Below are positions 8,977-18,302 of a stretch of DNA of 64,000 nucleotides, piece by piece. The translations under genes and the position numbers were made by a program. The stretch is taken from positions 62,001-126,000 of the forward strand of contig NZ_JBBVMF010000010.1 in NCBI RefSeq assembly GCF_038150125.1, written 5' to 3'. The DNA is from SW132 sp038150125 (GTDB lineage: Bacteria > Bacteroidota > Rhodothermia > Balneolales > Balneolaceae). The notes under the pieces are model-generated. The model saw nothing but the letters and a program-made list of their open reading frames with translations, was not told the origin of the DNA and did not search any database. Every line of letters starts with the position of its first letter. Position 1 is the first letter of the stretch.

Positions 8977-9762
8977 TCACTGTGACTGATGCTGCGGACA
9001 GTAATAACACGTGCGGCTATTGATTTTCATCGTATCGATAGTACCCCCGCAGATCGGACAATTGGCACCTTTTTCACGATGGCGGACGAGGTAGCTATCC
9101 GGAAATTTGTCCCACTCAATTCGATTCTCAATTGCGGTAGTGCATACATCGTGCGTCTGATCAAATAAATCATCAAGCTGATCACTATTCAGATCAGTGG
9201 CCTGTTTTCGGGGATGAATGCCCGCCTGGAATAAGATTTCATCAGAATATTCATTGCCTATTCCAGCCAGTTTGCTTTGGTCCATAAACGTAGGTTTAAT
9301 CATTGCACGGCTAGTGCCGAGAATATTCCTGAACTCATCTCTGTTTAAACGCAGTGCATCTGGTCCGATATCGTGATCACTTAAAAATTGCTTAATATCC
9401 TCAACCAGCTGTACTTGTCCAAGCATTCGCTTGCAGACATATGCTAAATGGTATCCATTATCAAAATCAAAGCGGACTTGCGTGTATTCCGGCTCATCAC
9501 TGTCTTCTTTGTAATACTTTAGGCTGCCGGTCATGCCGAAATGCATCATTAGCAATTGTTTGGAGCCTGTATGAATAAACAGGTATTTGCCATGTCGGTG
9601 AGTCTCATCCAACGGCTGACCGGAGAGCGTTTGTATAAGTTGGTCCTTCGACACATTTCTCAAGATCCGAGCATCCATAACATCAATGCTTTCGATTGAT
9701 TGATGTAAACTTGTTGCATCGATATACTCTTTATAAACCTGTACATCCGGTAGTTCGGGCAT
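8977..9762 (-). CDS. Fpg/Nei family DNA glycosylase
   Basis: Bifunctional glycosylase/AP lyase for oxidised bases. The 261-residue product keeps the family N-terminus MPELPDVQ, in which Pro2 (N-terminal after Met removal) is the catalytic nucleophile and Glu3 follows. HRHGKYLF carries the conserved Lys near residue 60. The H2TH segment is QSKLAGIGNEYSDEILFQAG, and the C-terminus has a four-Cys zinc finger (CPICGG...CYYCPQH). I cannot separate Fpg (MutM, 8-oxoG) from Nei (oxidised pyrimidines) by eye. It is transcribed against recN and sits within a region enriched in repair genes. Confidence 0.92.
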   Translation of the reverse strand: MPELPDVQVYKEYIDATSLHQSIESIDVMDARILRNVSKDQLIQTLSGQPLDETHRHGKYLFIHTGSKQLLMMHFGMTGSLKYYKEDSDEPEYTQVRFDFDNGYHLAYVCKRMLGQVQLVEDIKQFLSDHDIGPDALRLNRDEFRNILGTSRAMIKPTFMDQSKLAGIGNEYSDEILFQAGIHPRKQATDLNSDQLDDLFDQTHDVCTTAIENRIEWDKFPDSYLVRHREKGANCPICGGTIDTMKINSRTCYYCPQHQSQ

Positions 9763-9810
9763 GATTTACAATTTAAGGTGATGGTTCTGCTGAGACTTAG
9801 AGACTATGTT

Positions 9811-10233
9811 TCAAGGCCAAAGCTCCAGTAGATCATCCGGCATATTAGATTTAATCTTATTCATTTGGCCGTCGGAAATTCGTTTACTCAGAACGCTTAA
9901 CACGGCGGGAACACATTCATTGGCATCCAGTGAATGGGAAAGATTTTGGATATTCAGTTGAACGGCGTCCAGAAAATCTTTTTTGTTTCGGTGAGCCACC
10001 GGCACTTCAGCTGGGTTCCATCCCTCGTAGTAATAACCAGCAAGCAACACCGGGAGTTGGGAACCCAAGTTGGTTGCGTCATTTACTTTTACGCGATCCC
10101 GAAGTACATGTATTGTTGCTCGAAATCCCTGGAGTGCTTTTGAATAGTCGTCCGTTCCCAACTCCTCTGAAACTTCTATTATCCATTTTTCTGACGTGTT
10201 GACTGTTCGGTCAAATTCTTTTAGTGCTCCCAT
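9811..10233 (-). CDS. DUF2267 domain protein
   Basis: The 140-residue soluble protein matches the DUF2267 pattern across its length: FDRTVNTSEKWIIEVSEELG, LRATxHxLRDR-like RATIHVLRDRV, LGSQLPVLLAGYYYEGW and the trailing FLDAVQ. The biochemical function is unknown; members are often found near stress or envelope genes. There is no signal peptide or membrane segment. It is transcribed in the same direction as the glycosylase 48 bp downstream, so the two may share a transcript. Confidence 0.85.
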   Translation of the reverse strand: MGALKEFDRTVNTSEKWIIEVSEELGTDDYSKALQGFRATIHVLRDRVKVNDATNLGSQLPVLLAGYYYEGWNPAEVPVAHRNKKDFLDAVQLNIQNLSHSLDANECVPAVLSVLSKRISDGQMNKIKSNMPDDLLELWP

Positions 10234-10368
10234 ATTAATTCTCCTCGCTTAATTTTCTATTCCAGGTTCGAAACTTATCTCTTGATTTACAAAACAGCCT
10301 GAAAATACGAATCATTCAAAATCATCATGTCGCGGTTCAGGCCACCCAAATCAAACGATATAGCACCT

Positions 10369-10376
10369 TACTTTTG
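10369..10376 (+). promoter_or_regulatory. Possible -7 element for polX-ligA
   Basis: TACTTTTG fits the Bacteroidota -7 consensus TAnnTTTG and lies 37 nt upstream of the polX ATG. No good -33 TTG is visible at the expected distance, so this is only a candidate. Confidence 0.3.
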
Positions 10377-10412
10377 TTACTTATATATAATATAAATCAA
10401 GCCAGAGATAAT

Positions 10413-12134
10413 ATGCCAATTCATAATAGCGATGTGTCTGAAATACTCAGGGAGGTTGCGGATCTGCTTGAAATAGAAGGTCGCAATGAATTCCGGGTAA
10501 GAGCCTACCGTAATGCTGCACAAAGTGTTGAGAATCTGTCCAAAGATATCACCGAGCTTGTCAATGAAGGTGAAGACCTGACGGAAATGTCGGATATTGG
10601 TGAAAGTATTGCTGAGAAAATAGAAGAAATCGTCAAAACTGGCTCTCTTGAGCAGTTACAGGAAATAAGAGACAGAACCCCTGAAGATCTGGCTGAATTG
10701 CTGAATATCGAAGGGTTAGGCCCTGAAAAAGTAAGTGATCTTCATGAAGAGCTGGGAATCGACTCTACAGAAGATCTAAAAGAAGCACTTGATAATGATG
10801 AGGTCAGGGAACTTGAAGGCTTTGGTAAGAAAACTGAAGAAAAGATTGAGAAGAATATAGAACACGAATTGAATGAAGCACGTACCAGGCTTGACAGGGC
10901 GGAAGAGTATGCCGAACCATTAGTAGAATATTTAGGAGAGCTGGATGCCATCGACGATATAACAGTTGCAGGAAGCTATAGAAGGAAAAAAGAGACGGTG
11001 GGCGATCTTGATATCTTGGTAACCTGCTCCGACTCCGAGGCCGTTATGGATCATTTCACAAAATTTGAAGACGTTGCTGATGTAATCGCAAAAGGAGATA
11101 CTAAGTCGTCTGTTCGCCTGAAAAATGATCTTCAGGTTGACCTGAGGGTACTGGAAAAAGAAAGTTATGGATCTGCGCTCGTTTACTTTACAGGGTCTAA
11201 ATCTCACAATATCGAATTGCGTGAACGCGCTTTGGATTATGACCTGAAAATTAATGAGTACGGTGTGTTTCCCGAAGGTGAAGATGAGTCCGTTGCAGGA
11301 GCTGCCGAAGAAGAAGTGTATAAAGCTGTAGACCTCCCATTTATTCCGCCTGAAATTCGTGAAAATCGGGGAGAAATTGATGCGGCCCGAAATGATGAAC
11401 TCCCAAACCTTATTGAGATCGAAGATATTCGCGGCGATATTCATACACATACTAATGCCACTGACGGAAGCAACAGTATTGAAGAGATGGCCCGGTCTGC
11501 TGTAAAACTTGGCTACGAATACATCGCCATTACAGATCACTCCCAAAGAGTTACTGTTGCTAACGGGCTAAATGAAGATGAGCTTCGGGAGCATATGGAG
11601 GAGATTGAAGCCGTCAATGACAAGTTCGACAATATTGAGATACTCAAAGGCATAGAGGTTGATATTTTAGAAGACGGAACGTTGGATCTGTCAGATGATG
11701 TGCTGTCAGAACTCGACATCGTCATCGGATCTGTGCATTATAAGTTTGATCTGTCGCGCGATAAACAAACGGACCGGTATTTAAAAGCACTTGACAACCC
11801 AAACATTCATATCGTGGGGCACCCGACCGTTCGGGAGATAAACAGCCGGGATCCGATGGATGTGGATCTGGATGCTGTTTTTAGCAAAGCCCTGGAAAAC
11901 GGGGTACACATGGAATTAAATGCATCTCCGCGGCGGCTAGACCTGAATGACAAACATTGCAAAACAGCCAAAGAGATGGGTTTAAAAATCGTCATCAACA
12001 CAGATGCGCATAGTACGGGGGAGCTGCACAAAATAAAATACGGGATTTACCAAGCCCGCCGTGCCTGGCTGGAAAAAGATGATGTGATAAACACGCGATC
12101 ACTGGACGAATTGAGAGAAATTTTAAAGCGATAA
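10413..12134 (+). CDS. polX: DNA polymerase X family protein with PHP domain
   Basis: Repair polymerase of the bacterial PolX type, used in gap filling during base-excision repair and end processing. The 573-residue product starts at ATG 10413 (MPIHNSDVSEILREVADLLE), the usual PolX N-terminus. It has helix-hairpin-helix segments (DIGESIAEKIEEIV; IEGLGPEKVSDLHEELG; LEGFGKKTEEKI), the nucleotidyltransferase motif GSYRR...GDLDILV (about 187-203) with the third acid in QVDLRV, and a C-terminal PHP domain from about 341 (GDIHTHTNATDG; ITDHSQR; NTDAH), which in this family gives 3'-5' exonuclease activity. It is followed after 28 bp by ligA, so polymerase and ligase are probably co-transcribed. Confidence 0.94.
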   Translation: MPIHNSDVSEILREVADLLEIEGRNEFRVRAYRNAAQSVENLSKDITELVNEGEDLTEMSDIGESIAEKIEEIVKTGSLEQLQEIRDRTPEDLAELLNIEGLGPEKVSDLHEELGIDSTEDLKEALDNDEVRELEGFGKKTEEKIEKNIEHELNEARTRLDRAEEYAEPLVEYLGELDAIDDITVAGSYRRKKETVGDLDILVTCSDSEAVMDHFTKFEDVADVIAKGDTKSSVRLKNDLQVDLRVLEKESYGSALVYFTGSKSHNIELRERALDYDLKINEYGVFPEGEDESVAGAAEEEVYKAVDLPFIPPEIRENRGEIDAARNDELPNLIEIEDIRGDIHTHTNATDGSNSIEEMARSAVKLGYEYIAITDHSQRVTVANGLNEDELREHMEEIEAVNDKFDNIEILKGIEVDILEDGTLDLSDDVLSELDIVIGSVHYKFDLSRDKQTDRYLKALDNPNIHIVGHPTVREINSRDPMDVDLDAVFSKALENGVHMELNASPRRLDLNDKHCKTAKEMGLKIVINTDAHSTGELHKIKYGIYQARRAWLEKDDVINTRSLDELREILKR

Positions 12135-12162
12135 ATGAATCTAACCTTAAACCCGAAGAATC

Positions 12163-14247
12163 ATGCCGGACAAAGATGAAAAAGAGTTTCAGCCTGAGGT
12201 CAACCCGAACGAAATAGAGAGTAAGTCAGACGCCCGGGATGCAGCCGAAAAACTTCGCGATGCCATTCGGTATCATAACTACCGGTATTATGTTGAAGAC
12301 GATCCGGTCATTTCTGATGCCGAGTATGATGATCTATTTGATAATCTAAAAAAACTCGAAGAAGAGTATCCGGACATTGTTACGGAAGATTCGCCCACCC
12401 AAAAAGTAGGCGGAGAGCCGAAGGATGAGCTCGGCCTCGTGGATCACCCCACCCCCATGTTAAGCCTTAAATCTGTTCGTGAAGATGACGAGGTGGCCAA
12501 TTTTGTGGATAACTGCAAAGAGGAAGTTTCAGGCGATATAACTTTTGTCTGCGAACCAAAATATGACGGATTGGCTGTAGAGCTTATTTATGAAGAGGGT
12601 ACATTCGTACAGGGAATGACGCGCGGTGACGGTCGCACCGGTGAAAACATTACGTCAAACCTTAAAACATTAGGTGAAGTGCCACTGAAACTGGTGTCAT
12701 CCGATTCGACCGATATACCTGAAAGACTAGTGGTTCGCGGTGAGGTATTTATGCTAAAAGAAGAGTTTGAAGAGCTGAATAACCGCCGCGAAAAAGAGGG
12801 CGAGAAAACGTTTGCTAATCCCCGGAATGCTGCGGCGGGCTCATTGCGCCAGCTTGATCCAAATATAACAGCCGAACGGCCTCTTCATATTTTTTTCTAT
12901 CAAATCGCCGAAGCAGACGGTCTTGAATTCGATACCCATTTAGAAGCCCTGAAAATGTTACCTAAACTGGGACTGCGAGCCAATTTAGACTACGAGTTTG
13001 AGTGCAGCACAGCTGAAGAGATTCTTGATCGGTTTGAAGAGTTCGAAGAACAACGCGAAGAGATGCCGTATGAATTTGATGGAATGGTGGTAAAGGTGAA
13101 CCGGATTGATCAGCAGGACGATCTTGGAACCCGGACCCGTAATCCCCGCTGGGCGATAGCTTGTAAATTTCCGCCGCGACGGTCAACTACAGAGATCAAA
13201 GAGATTACTGTTCAGGTGGGCCGGACAGGAAAATTAACGCCTATCGCAATTCTGGAGCCGGTTCATATCGGCGGGGTTGAAATCCGCCGGGCATCGCTTC
13301 ACAATCAAAGCGAAATAGAACAGAAGGATATCAGAAGTGGTGATACAGTTCTGGTTGAACGTGCAGGCGATGTCATTCCGTACGTTGTAAAACCGATAAC
13401 AGACAAGCGCGACGGTTCCGAAAAGAAGCATCACATGCCGGAGCAATGCCCGGTCTGCGGGGCAGATGTAGTTCTAAGTGAGGATAAAAAACAGGCTCAC
13501 TGTCCCAATCCTCAATGCGAGGCCCAAGCCAAAGAACGGCTGCAATATTTTGTAGGAACCGATGCCATGGATGTTGAAGGGCTGGGAGAACGCCGTATTG
13601 AACAGCTCTATAATAAAGGCCTGATTGAAAAGCTGAGCGACATTTTTAATCTCACTGAAGAAGATCTCAGGCAGCTGGATGATGTTGCCGAGAAAGCAGC
13701 TCAAAACATTTTATCAGAAATAGATGAAAGTAAAAAAGCCGACCTCCATCAGTTTCTTTATGCACTGGGCATTCCGCATATTGGCCAGCATATGGCAAGG
13801 GTGTTGGCTAAAAAATTTAAGTCTGTTGATGACCTGAGAGAAATTTCTGCGGAGGATCTTCGTGAGATTGAAGAGATAGGGCCCGAGGTGGCGCAAGCGG
13901 TCGAATCTTTTTTCTCTAATGAGGATGCATTCAAGGATATTGACCTAATGTTTGATGCGGGGCTTACACTCGATAATCCACTGTTTCAGCAAAAAGAACA
14001 GCCGTTGGATGGCCTTACGTTTGTATTCACGGGTAACCTGGATAGCTGGCCCCGGGATGAGGTTAAGGAACTTGTCGAGCGCTATGGTGCCCGTGCAGCG
14101 TCCAGTGTCAGCGGCAATACCGATTATGTGGTTGCGGGTCCCGGCGCAGGATCTAAACTGGATGATGCACGTGACGAAGGGGTGGATATTTTAGACGAAG
14201 AGGAATTTAAGGAGCTTCTTGAAGAGAAAGTTGGCAGCCTGAAGTAG
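12163..14247 (+). CDS. ligA: NAD-dependent DNA ligase
   Basis: Replicative and repair ligase that seals nicks using NAD+. The 694-residue product shows the Ia domain (YHNYRYYVEDDPVISDAEYD), the adenylation motif CEPKYDGLAVEL with nucleophile Lys133, motif MTRGDGRTGENIT, a four-Cys zinc finger (CPVCGAD...HCPNPQC), HhH repeats (YALGIPHIGQHMARVLAKKF) and a C-terminal BRCT domain (LTFVFTGNL to the end). Length and order are canonical. It sits 28 bp behind polX on the same strand. A repeat unit begins within ten bases of its stop codon. Confidence 0.97.
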   Translation: MPDKDEKEFQPEVNPNEIESKSDARDAAEKLRDAIRYHNYRYYVEDDPVISDAEYDDLFDNLKKLEEEYPDIVTEDSPTQKVGGEPKDELGLVDHPTPMLSLKSVREDDEVANFVDNCKEEVSGDITFVCEPKYDGLAVELIYEEGTFVQGMTRGDGRTGENITSNLKTLGEVPLKLVSSDSTDIPERLVVRGEVFMLKEEFEELNNRREKEGEKTFANPRNAAAGSLRQLDPNITAERPLHIFFYQIAEADGLEFDTHLEALKMLPKLGLRANLDYEFECSTAEEILDRFEEFEEQREEMPYEFDGMVVKVNRIDQQDDLGTRTRNPRWAIACKFPPRRSTTEIKEITVQVGRTGKLTPIAILEPVHIGGVEIRRASLHNQSEIEQKDIRSGDTVLVERAGDVIPYVVKPITDKRDGSEKKHHMPEQCPVCGADVVLSEDKKQAHCPNPQCEAQAKERLQYFVGTDAMDVEGLGERRIEQLYNKGLIEKLSDIFNLTEEDLRQLDDVAEKAAQNILSEIDESKKADLHQFLYALGIPHIGQHMARVLAKKFKSVDDLREISAEDLREIEEIGPEVAQAVESFFSNEDAFKDIDLMFDAGLTLDNPLFQQKEQPLDGLTFVFTGNLDSWPRDEVKELVERYGARAASSVSGNTDYVVAGPGAGSKLDDARDEGVDILDEEEFKELLEEKVGSLK

Positions 14248-14253
14248 GATCAT

Positions 14254-14567
14254 CAACCTGACCACGTTGATGGTCGAGGGTAATTGTCGTGCAGGGAGAG
14301 ACATTGCATGTCTGTTCTACTCCAATCAGGGTTCTGAGTCGGAACCTGCAAAAAATTAGTTCTGTGTGCTGAGGTTGAAGAGACATGCCATGTCTTTTGT
14401 TAAGCCATCCGAGACTCTGGCAGGAACCTCCTTGCCAGTCGGCACTCTGCCAGGTCTGGATTACTCAACCTGACCACGTTGATGGTCCAGGGTAATTGTC
14501 GTGCAGGGAGAGACATTGCATGTCTCATGTACTCCAATTAGGGTTCTGAGTCGGAACATGCAAAAAA
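14254..14567. repeat. Pair of ~102-bp direct repeats 3' of ligA
   Basis: Copy 1 (14254-14355) and copy 2 (14466-14567) begin CAACCTGACCACGTTGATGG and end GCAAAAAA, with scattered differences. Both contain the small hairpin AGACATTGCATGTCT (14299-14313 and 14511-14525). The DNA between them holds another AGACATNNNATGTCT (14381-14395) and a CTGGCAG/CTGCCAG hairpin (14413-14457). Confidence 0.8.
14413..14457 (+). repeat. Covarying hairpin repeat, G-C version
   Basis: GACTCTGGCAG, an unrelated inner segment, then CTGCCAGGTCT. The arms pair perfectly with G-C at the position that is A-T at 8932 and 15069. Confidence 0.7.
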
Positions 14568-15022
14568 GGTTCTACCGGAAAGTTTGCAGGTATATAAAAA
14601 TATCCGATGTACGGCTTCTCATACAGTCTCCTCAAGTCAGTTGGATCAATAAGTACGCAACACCAATCATTTGTGTTATTCTATAGGGCAACATGTATTG
14701 CTTTTACAGATTCTTTATAAACCGGAAAATCACCGGTTTATTCAGAATGACCATAATTCGGCAAGGACGGAGGGCGGCGTGAGAAAATATCGAGTTAAAA
14801 GCTACGACTGAACCCACGCCGCCCGCTTTTTATACCATGAACGTGTCATCCTGAGCAGGCCATTGTAGTTGATGGCGCAGAGAAGGATCTGCAAAAGCAA
14901 TGGCTTACTATTTGAATTATTATTTAATCATGTACAGAGCGCATGTTCACAAATTTTGCTTTCAAACCACAAACTTTCCAGTAGAACATGCAAAAAATTA
15001 GTACTGTGTGACGAAGTTGAAG

Positions 15023-15037
15023 AGACATGCTATGTCT
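15023..15037. repeat. AGACATNNNATGTCT micro-hairpin
   Basis: AGACATGCTATGTCT. Five copies of this 15-nt hairpin occur in the window: 14299-14313, 14381-14395, 14511-14525, this one, and a one-mismatch copy at 31756-31770. Loop bases vary while the arms are kept. Confidence 0.6.
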
Positions 15038-15068
15038 TTTGGAAATGTTGTAGTTCCAGTTCCACCTC

Positions 15069-15152
15069 GACGCTGACAGAAGTCCGCAAAAGGCGCGGAA
15101 ATGCTGTCAGGTCTAAATTCCTCAACCTGTCAGCATCTAATAGATCTGACAG
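15069..15152 (+). repeat. Covarying hairpin repeat (A-T) plus arm-swapped companion
   Basis: 15069-15114 is a near copy of 8932-8976 (GACGCTGACAG, TCCGC...GCGGA, CTGTCAGGTCT) with one extra G in the inner loop. It is followed by CTGTCAG (15127-15133) and CTGACAG (15146-15152), the arm-swapped version of the hairpin behind recN. After both pairs the same downstream text occurs (AAGGTAGCCTTGCAT near 8790 and 15165). Confidence 0.7.
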
Positions 15153-15290
15153 CGTTGGGAAGGTAGCCTTGCATAAATTTGACTTTCGAAAAAAGAAAAT
15201 CCTATTAAAATCATTGAAAATAGTAGGTGATTCTGTAAATAGATCTTCTATTTTAAGTGGTAATGTCAATCACCAACAAAAGGTAATTCA

Positions 15291-15722
15291 ATGAAAATTA
15301 AGCTTACCCTATTTCTTTTTGCAATCACACTCTCATGTCTGTTAACAGGATGCTCCGGTGCTGACGGGGCAGAGTCCCAGGCTTCCGAAACTGAAACCGT
15401 TATTTACGAGTTGCGCACATATACAACCCACGAGGGTAAACTCAGTGATCTCCATAACCGCTTTGAAAAACACACGATGGATCTATTTGAAAAGCACGGT
15501 ATGACTAATGTCATGTATTGGTCACCTGAAACACCGGATTTAAAGGATAACACCCTTATTTATCTTTTGTCTCACGAAAGCCGTGAAGCCGCGGAGCAAA
15601 GCTGGGAGGGTTTTTTGTCCGATCCGGAGTGGCAGAACGTGTATGAAACATCACGTGAAGACGGGCCGATTGTGCAACGTGTGGAATCTATTTTCATGAA
15701 TAAAACGCCTTATTCACCCTGA
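15291..15722 (+). CDS. NIPSNAP-family lipoprotein
   Basis: The 143-residue product has a lipoprotein signal peptide with lipobox LLTGC (Cys about 21), then an Asp/Glu/Ser linker and a single NIPSNAP domain (YELRTYTTHEGKLSDLHNRF, MTNVMYWSPE, final QRVESIFM). NIPSNAP is a dimeric alpha/beta barrel-type fold of unclear function; in Bacteroidota such secreted or lipid-anchored versions are common. It is probably attached to the periplasmic or outer face of a membrane. It stands alone, preceded by a kilobase of repeat DNA. Confidence 0.85.
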   Translation: MKIKLTLFLFAITLSCLLTGCSGADGAESQASETETVIYELRTYTTHEGKLSDLHNRFEKHTMDLFEKHGMTNVMYWSPETPDLKDNTLIYLLSHESREAAEQSWEGFLSDPEWQNVYETSREDGPIVQRVESIFMNKTPYSP

Positions 15723-15780
15723 TGTAGCTGATCAGAAATTTCAAAAATGAGTTCATTGATAAATATTATCAATTGAACTA

Positions 15781-16650
15781 TTATTTAAAGCCAGCTTTTA
15801 CCACCAGGTCGTCAAGTTCATCCTGCGCGATAATCCGGCGGTCTCCCCGAAGATGACGGTATCGCTGAAGCGTTCTGTCGTAAAATGACTTCAGGTGATG
15901 GAGCCGGTCTTCAAGAAAGCGGGTTTGGAACGGCGTGAGCTTGTTCCGGCCGTTTTCTATCCGGACGGATACATAGTCAAGGATGTCACATGAGTCGCCA
16001 AGAAACCACTTACAAACAGCGTCATCAATATTGTATTTAAGTGCTGCTGAGTTGGGTTTTAACAATAGTTGGTATCGCATTGGCGTAAGACGACGCGTAA
16101 GCTGAACGGGCAAGTGATGAGGCGACTGGATACCGTACTCTGCCATCCACATGAGCTGAAGCAAGCAGCCCAGCGATCGGCGAACAGGAGCATGCCCTTT
16201 AAATGATCCATACCAGTCATTAGCATCTGTCTCATCGTGTATCCGCATTGACAGCCGAAACTCCAAAAATTCTTTCCCCGGCTTAAAATAGATAAAATAG
16301 TAGGCTTCGGTTTGTTTGTTGGCGTGATTGAATGGTGGGCGTTCTTTGCGTATCCATCGGTTTTCGAGCAGCAGGGCGTTTTGTTCAGAGTCAGTTTCCT
16401 CGATTTCAAGTCGCGCAATACGGCCAATGAGGCGTGACACTTTCCGTGATACCTGTCCCGGTTTGGCGCGTTTGTAGCTGAACAGGCGGGTTCTCAAATT
16501 CTTTGCTTTGCCTACGTAAAGCAAGTTATCACTGTCATCGTAAAACCTGTAGATGCCTGGCCTTGTCGTAAGTGTTGAAAATTGATCAGTGCCGAGACGC
16601 TCTTCAAGCAGTGGTTTGGCTGTGATGAGAGTAAGTGTTTCGTTTCGCAT
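15781..16650 (-). CDS. GIY-YIG nuclease-domain protein (UvrC N-terminal-like)
   Basis: The 289-residue product has an N-terminal GIY-YIG domain with RPGIYRFYDDSDNLLYVGKA and Arg (NLRTRLFSY), then the UvrC-style EETDSEQNALLLEN, which carries the conserved Glu, and RPPFN. After about residue 120 the sequence no longer resembles UvrC: no UvrB-binding motif and no RNase H-like domain. It therefore resembles a Cho-like or polymerase III epsilon-associated single-incision nuclease rather than full UvrC. The role in repair is inferred from the domain. It is convergent with the NIPSNAP gene. Confidence 0.8.
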   Translation of the reverse strand: MRNETLTLITAKPLLEERLGTDQFSTLTTRPGIYRFYDDSDNLLYVGKAKNLRTRLFSYKRAKPGQVSRKVSRLIGRIARLEIEETDSEQNALLLENRWIRKERPPFNHANKQTEAYYFIYFKPGKEFLEFRLSMRIHDETDANDWYGSFKGHAPVRRSLGCLLQLMWMAEYGIQSPHHLPVQLTRRLTPMRYQLLLKPNSAALKYNIDDAVCKWFLGDSCDILDYVSVRIENGRNKLTPFQTRFLEDRLHHLKSFYDRTLQRYRHLRGDRRIIAQDELDDLVVKAGFK

Positions 16651-17079
16651 AACTATCTTTTTTGAGGGGAAGATTAACCAACAGGTGCGACAACATTATG
16701 TCATGCAAAGAACTGAGAGTTATTGATAGGAATGAGCTGATTGGGGGGCTTTGGGATCGGTGAGATATACTGCTTTTACTTAATGTCATTCGTAACATAC
16801 GGAGATTGACCTATTCAGAACAAATCAAAATTATGATGTATAAGTAATGATAGTCTTTATGCATGATTTGCTATTCTTATAGATTTCCAAAATATATTAA
16901 TGTATAAATGATTGAGGAGCGAAATCACATCATTTTCAAGTCGGATAATGAACATGAAGGTTTTGATGAGATTCTTATATTAATGGGAGTCACGTATCAT
17001 ATACATTTTTCCTCTCTGATATATGTTAATCTATTATTCAAACGATTGTAGGAGATTTTTAACCTAATTACAGAAACAG
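16651..17079. other. 429-bp AT-rich gap, nothing recognised
   Basis: Divergent gap between the GIY-YIG gene and the serine hydrolase. No repeat of the families seen elsewhere, no RNA gene and no clear promoter consensus was found by eye. Confidence 0.4.
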
Positions 17080-18267
17080 ATGAGACAACTTCTTAGATAC
17101 CCCATCCGAACTGCGATTTTTCTGCTGGTATTCATTTTTATAGGAACAGGCGGTTTTGCCCCCGCTAAAGCCAAGCAGATATATTATCCGCCACAGGGAG
17201 AAGCGTGGGAGGAGCGTTCCGCTGAAGAGCTCGGTTTAAATTCCGAAGCGATGAATGAGGCCGTTCAGTTTGCGCTGAATAACGAAAACAGCGTGGAACG
17301 TGATCTGCGAATTGCGATCCTGAAAGCATTCAGCCGCGAGCCGTATCACGAGATTAGCGGCCCTGTAAAAGAGCGGGGCGGACCGGCTGGAGTCATACTG
17401 AAAGATGGATATATCGCTGCAAGCTGGGGTGATCTCGAGCGTGTGGACATGACGTTCAGCGTTACGAAAAGTTACCTTTCAACCGTGGCGGGGCTGGCAT
17501 TTGATCGTAACCTAATCCGGTATGTAACCGACAGGGTAAATCAGTATGTCTGGGATCGTACATTCGACGGTGAACATAATTCAAAGATTACATGGGAGCA
17601 TCTTCTAAATCAGACATCCGACTGGTACGGCACACTTTTTGGAATTGAGGACTGGGGCGATCGTCCCCCGCTCGGGCTTGATATTGATGACATGCGCGGC
17701 CGGGAGCTTCATGAGCCGGGCACCCACTTTAAGTATAACGATGTAAGAGTAAATGTGCTGGCTTACTCACTGCTGCATGTGTGGCGTGAACCGCTGCCGG
17801 TCGTACTTCGAAATGAGATTATGGATCCAATTGGTGCTTCGAGAACATGGCGATGGTACGGGTATGATCAATCCTGGACGGAAATCGATGGCATGAAAGT
17901 TCAGAGCGTGAGTGGCGGAGGGCATAACGGGGGCGGTATGTTTATCAACACGCTCGATCAGGCACGGTTTGGGCTTTTGTTTGCACGAAACGGGGCGTGG
18001 AATGGTGATCAAATCATATCAGAGGAATGGATCGGAATGGCGCGGGCGCCGTCTGAGCCCAATCCTGATTATGGATATATGTGGTGGACGCTGCAAGGTG
18101 ACACCGACTGGGGCGATGTTCCCGTGCATTTGTACTATGCCGCGGGATTTGGCGGCAATTATATTGTGGTTGACGATGAAAATGATCTGGTTATTGTCAC
18201 CCGCTGGCTCGACAGTTCGAAACTTGGGAATTTTGTGGAAATGGTTTACGATGCGATGGAGGAGTGA
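17080..18267 (+). CDS. Secreted serine hydrolase, beta-lactamase/class C type
   Basis: The 395-residue product has a signal peptide (TAIFLLVFIFIGTGG, cleavage probably after AKA). The beta-lactamase-related domain has the SxxK motif as FSVTKSYLS (Ser127, Lys130), a KYND segment serving as the YxN motif, and a Gly-rich YYAAGFGGNY near the C-terminus in place of KTG/HxG. This fits esterases, D-aminopeptidases and 6-aminohexanoate-type hydrolases; the natural substrate cannot be told from sequence. It is exported to the periplasm or outside. Monocistronic, followed by a short GC-rich hairpin. Confidence 0.85.
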   Translation: MRQLLRYPIRTAIFLLVFIFIGTGGFAPAKAKQIYYPPQGEAWEERSAEELGLNSEAMNEAVQFALNNENSVERDLRIAILKAFSREPYHEISGPVKERGGPAGVILKDGYIAASWGDLERVDMTFSVTKSYLSTVAGLAFDRNLIRYVTDRVNQYVWDRTFDGEHNSKITWEHLLNQTSDWYGTLFGIEDWGDRPPLGLDIDDMRGRELHEPGTHFKYNDVRVNVLAYSLLHVWREPLPVVLRNEIMDPIGASRTWRWYGYDQSWTEIDGMKVQSVSGGGHNGGGMFINTLDQARFGLLFARNGAWNGDQIISEEWIGMARAPSEPNPDYGYMWWTLQGDTDWGDVPVHLYYAAGFGGNYIVVDDENDLVIVTRWLDSSKLGNFVEMVYDAMEE

Positions 18268-18283
18268 GATTGGCTCAACGTAG

Positions 18284-18302
18284 AGCGGGTCGCCGACCCG
18301 CT
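18284..18302 (+). terminator. GC-rich hairpin after serine hydrolase
   Basis: AGCGGGTC (18284-18291), GCC, GACCCGCT (18295-18302): a perfect 8-bp stem with a 3-nt loop, 17 nt after the stop codon. The following bases (TCCTTTGAA) are only weakly T-rich. A similar hairpin CTCGGGTC/GACCCGAG occurs at 31549-31567 away from any gene end, so this may be a repeat rather than a true terminator. Confidence 0.4.

Noticed and set aside
14501..14686. 61-codon frame starting in the repeat cluster
   Set aside because: Begins inside a direct repeat and has no coding signature.
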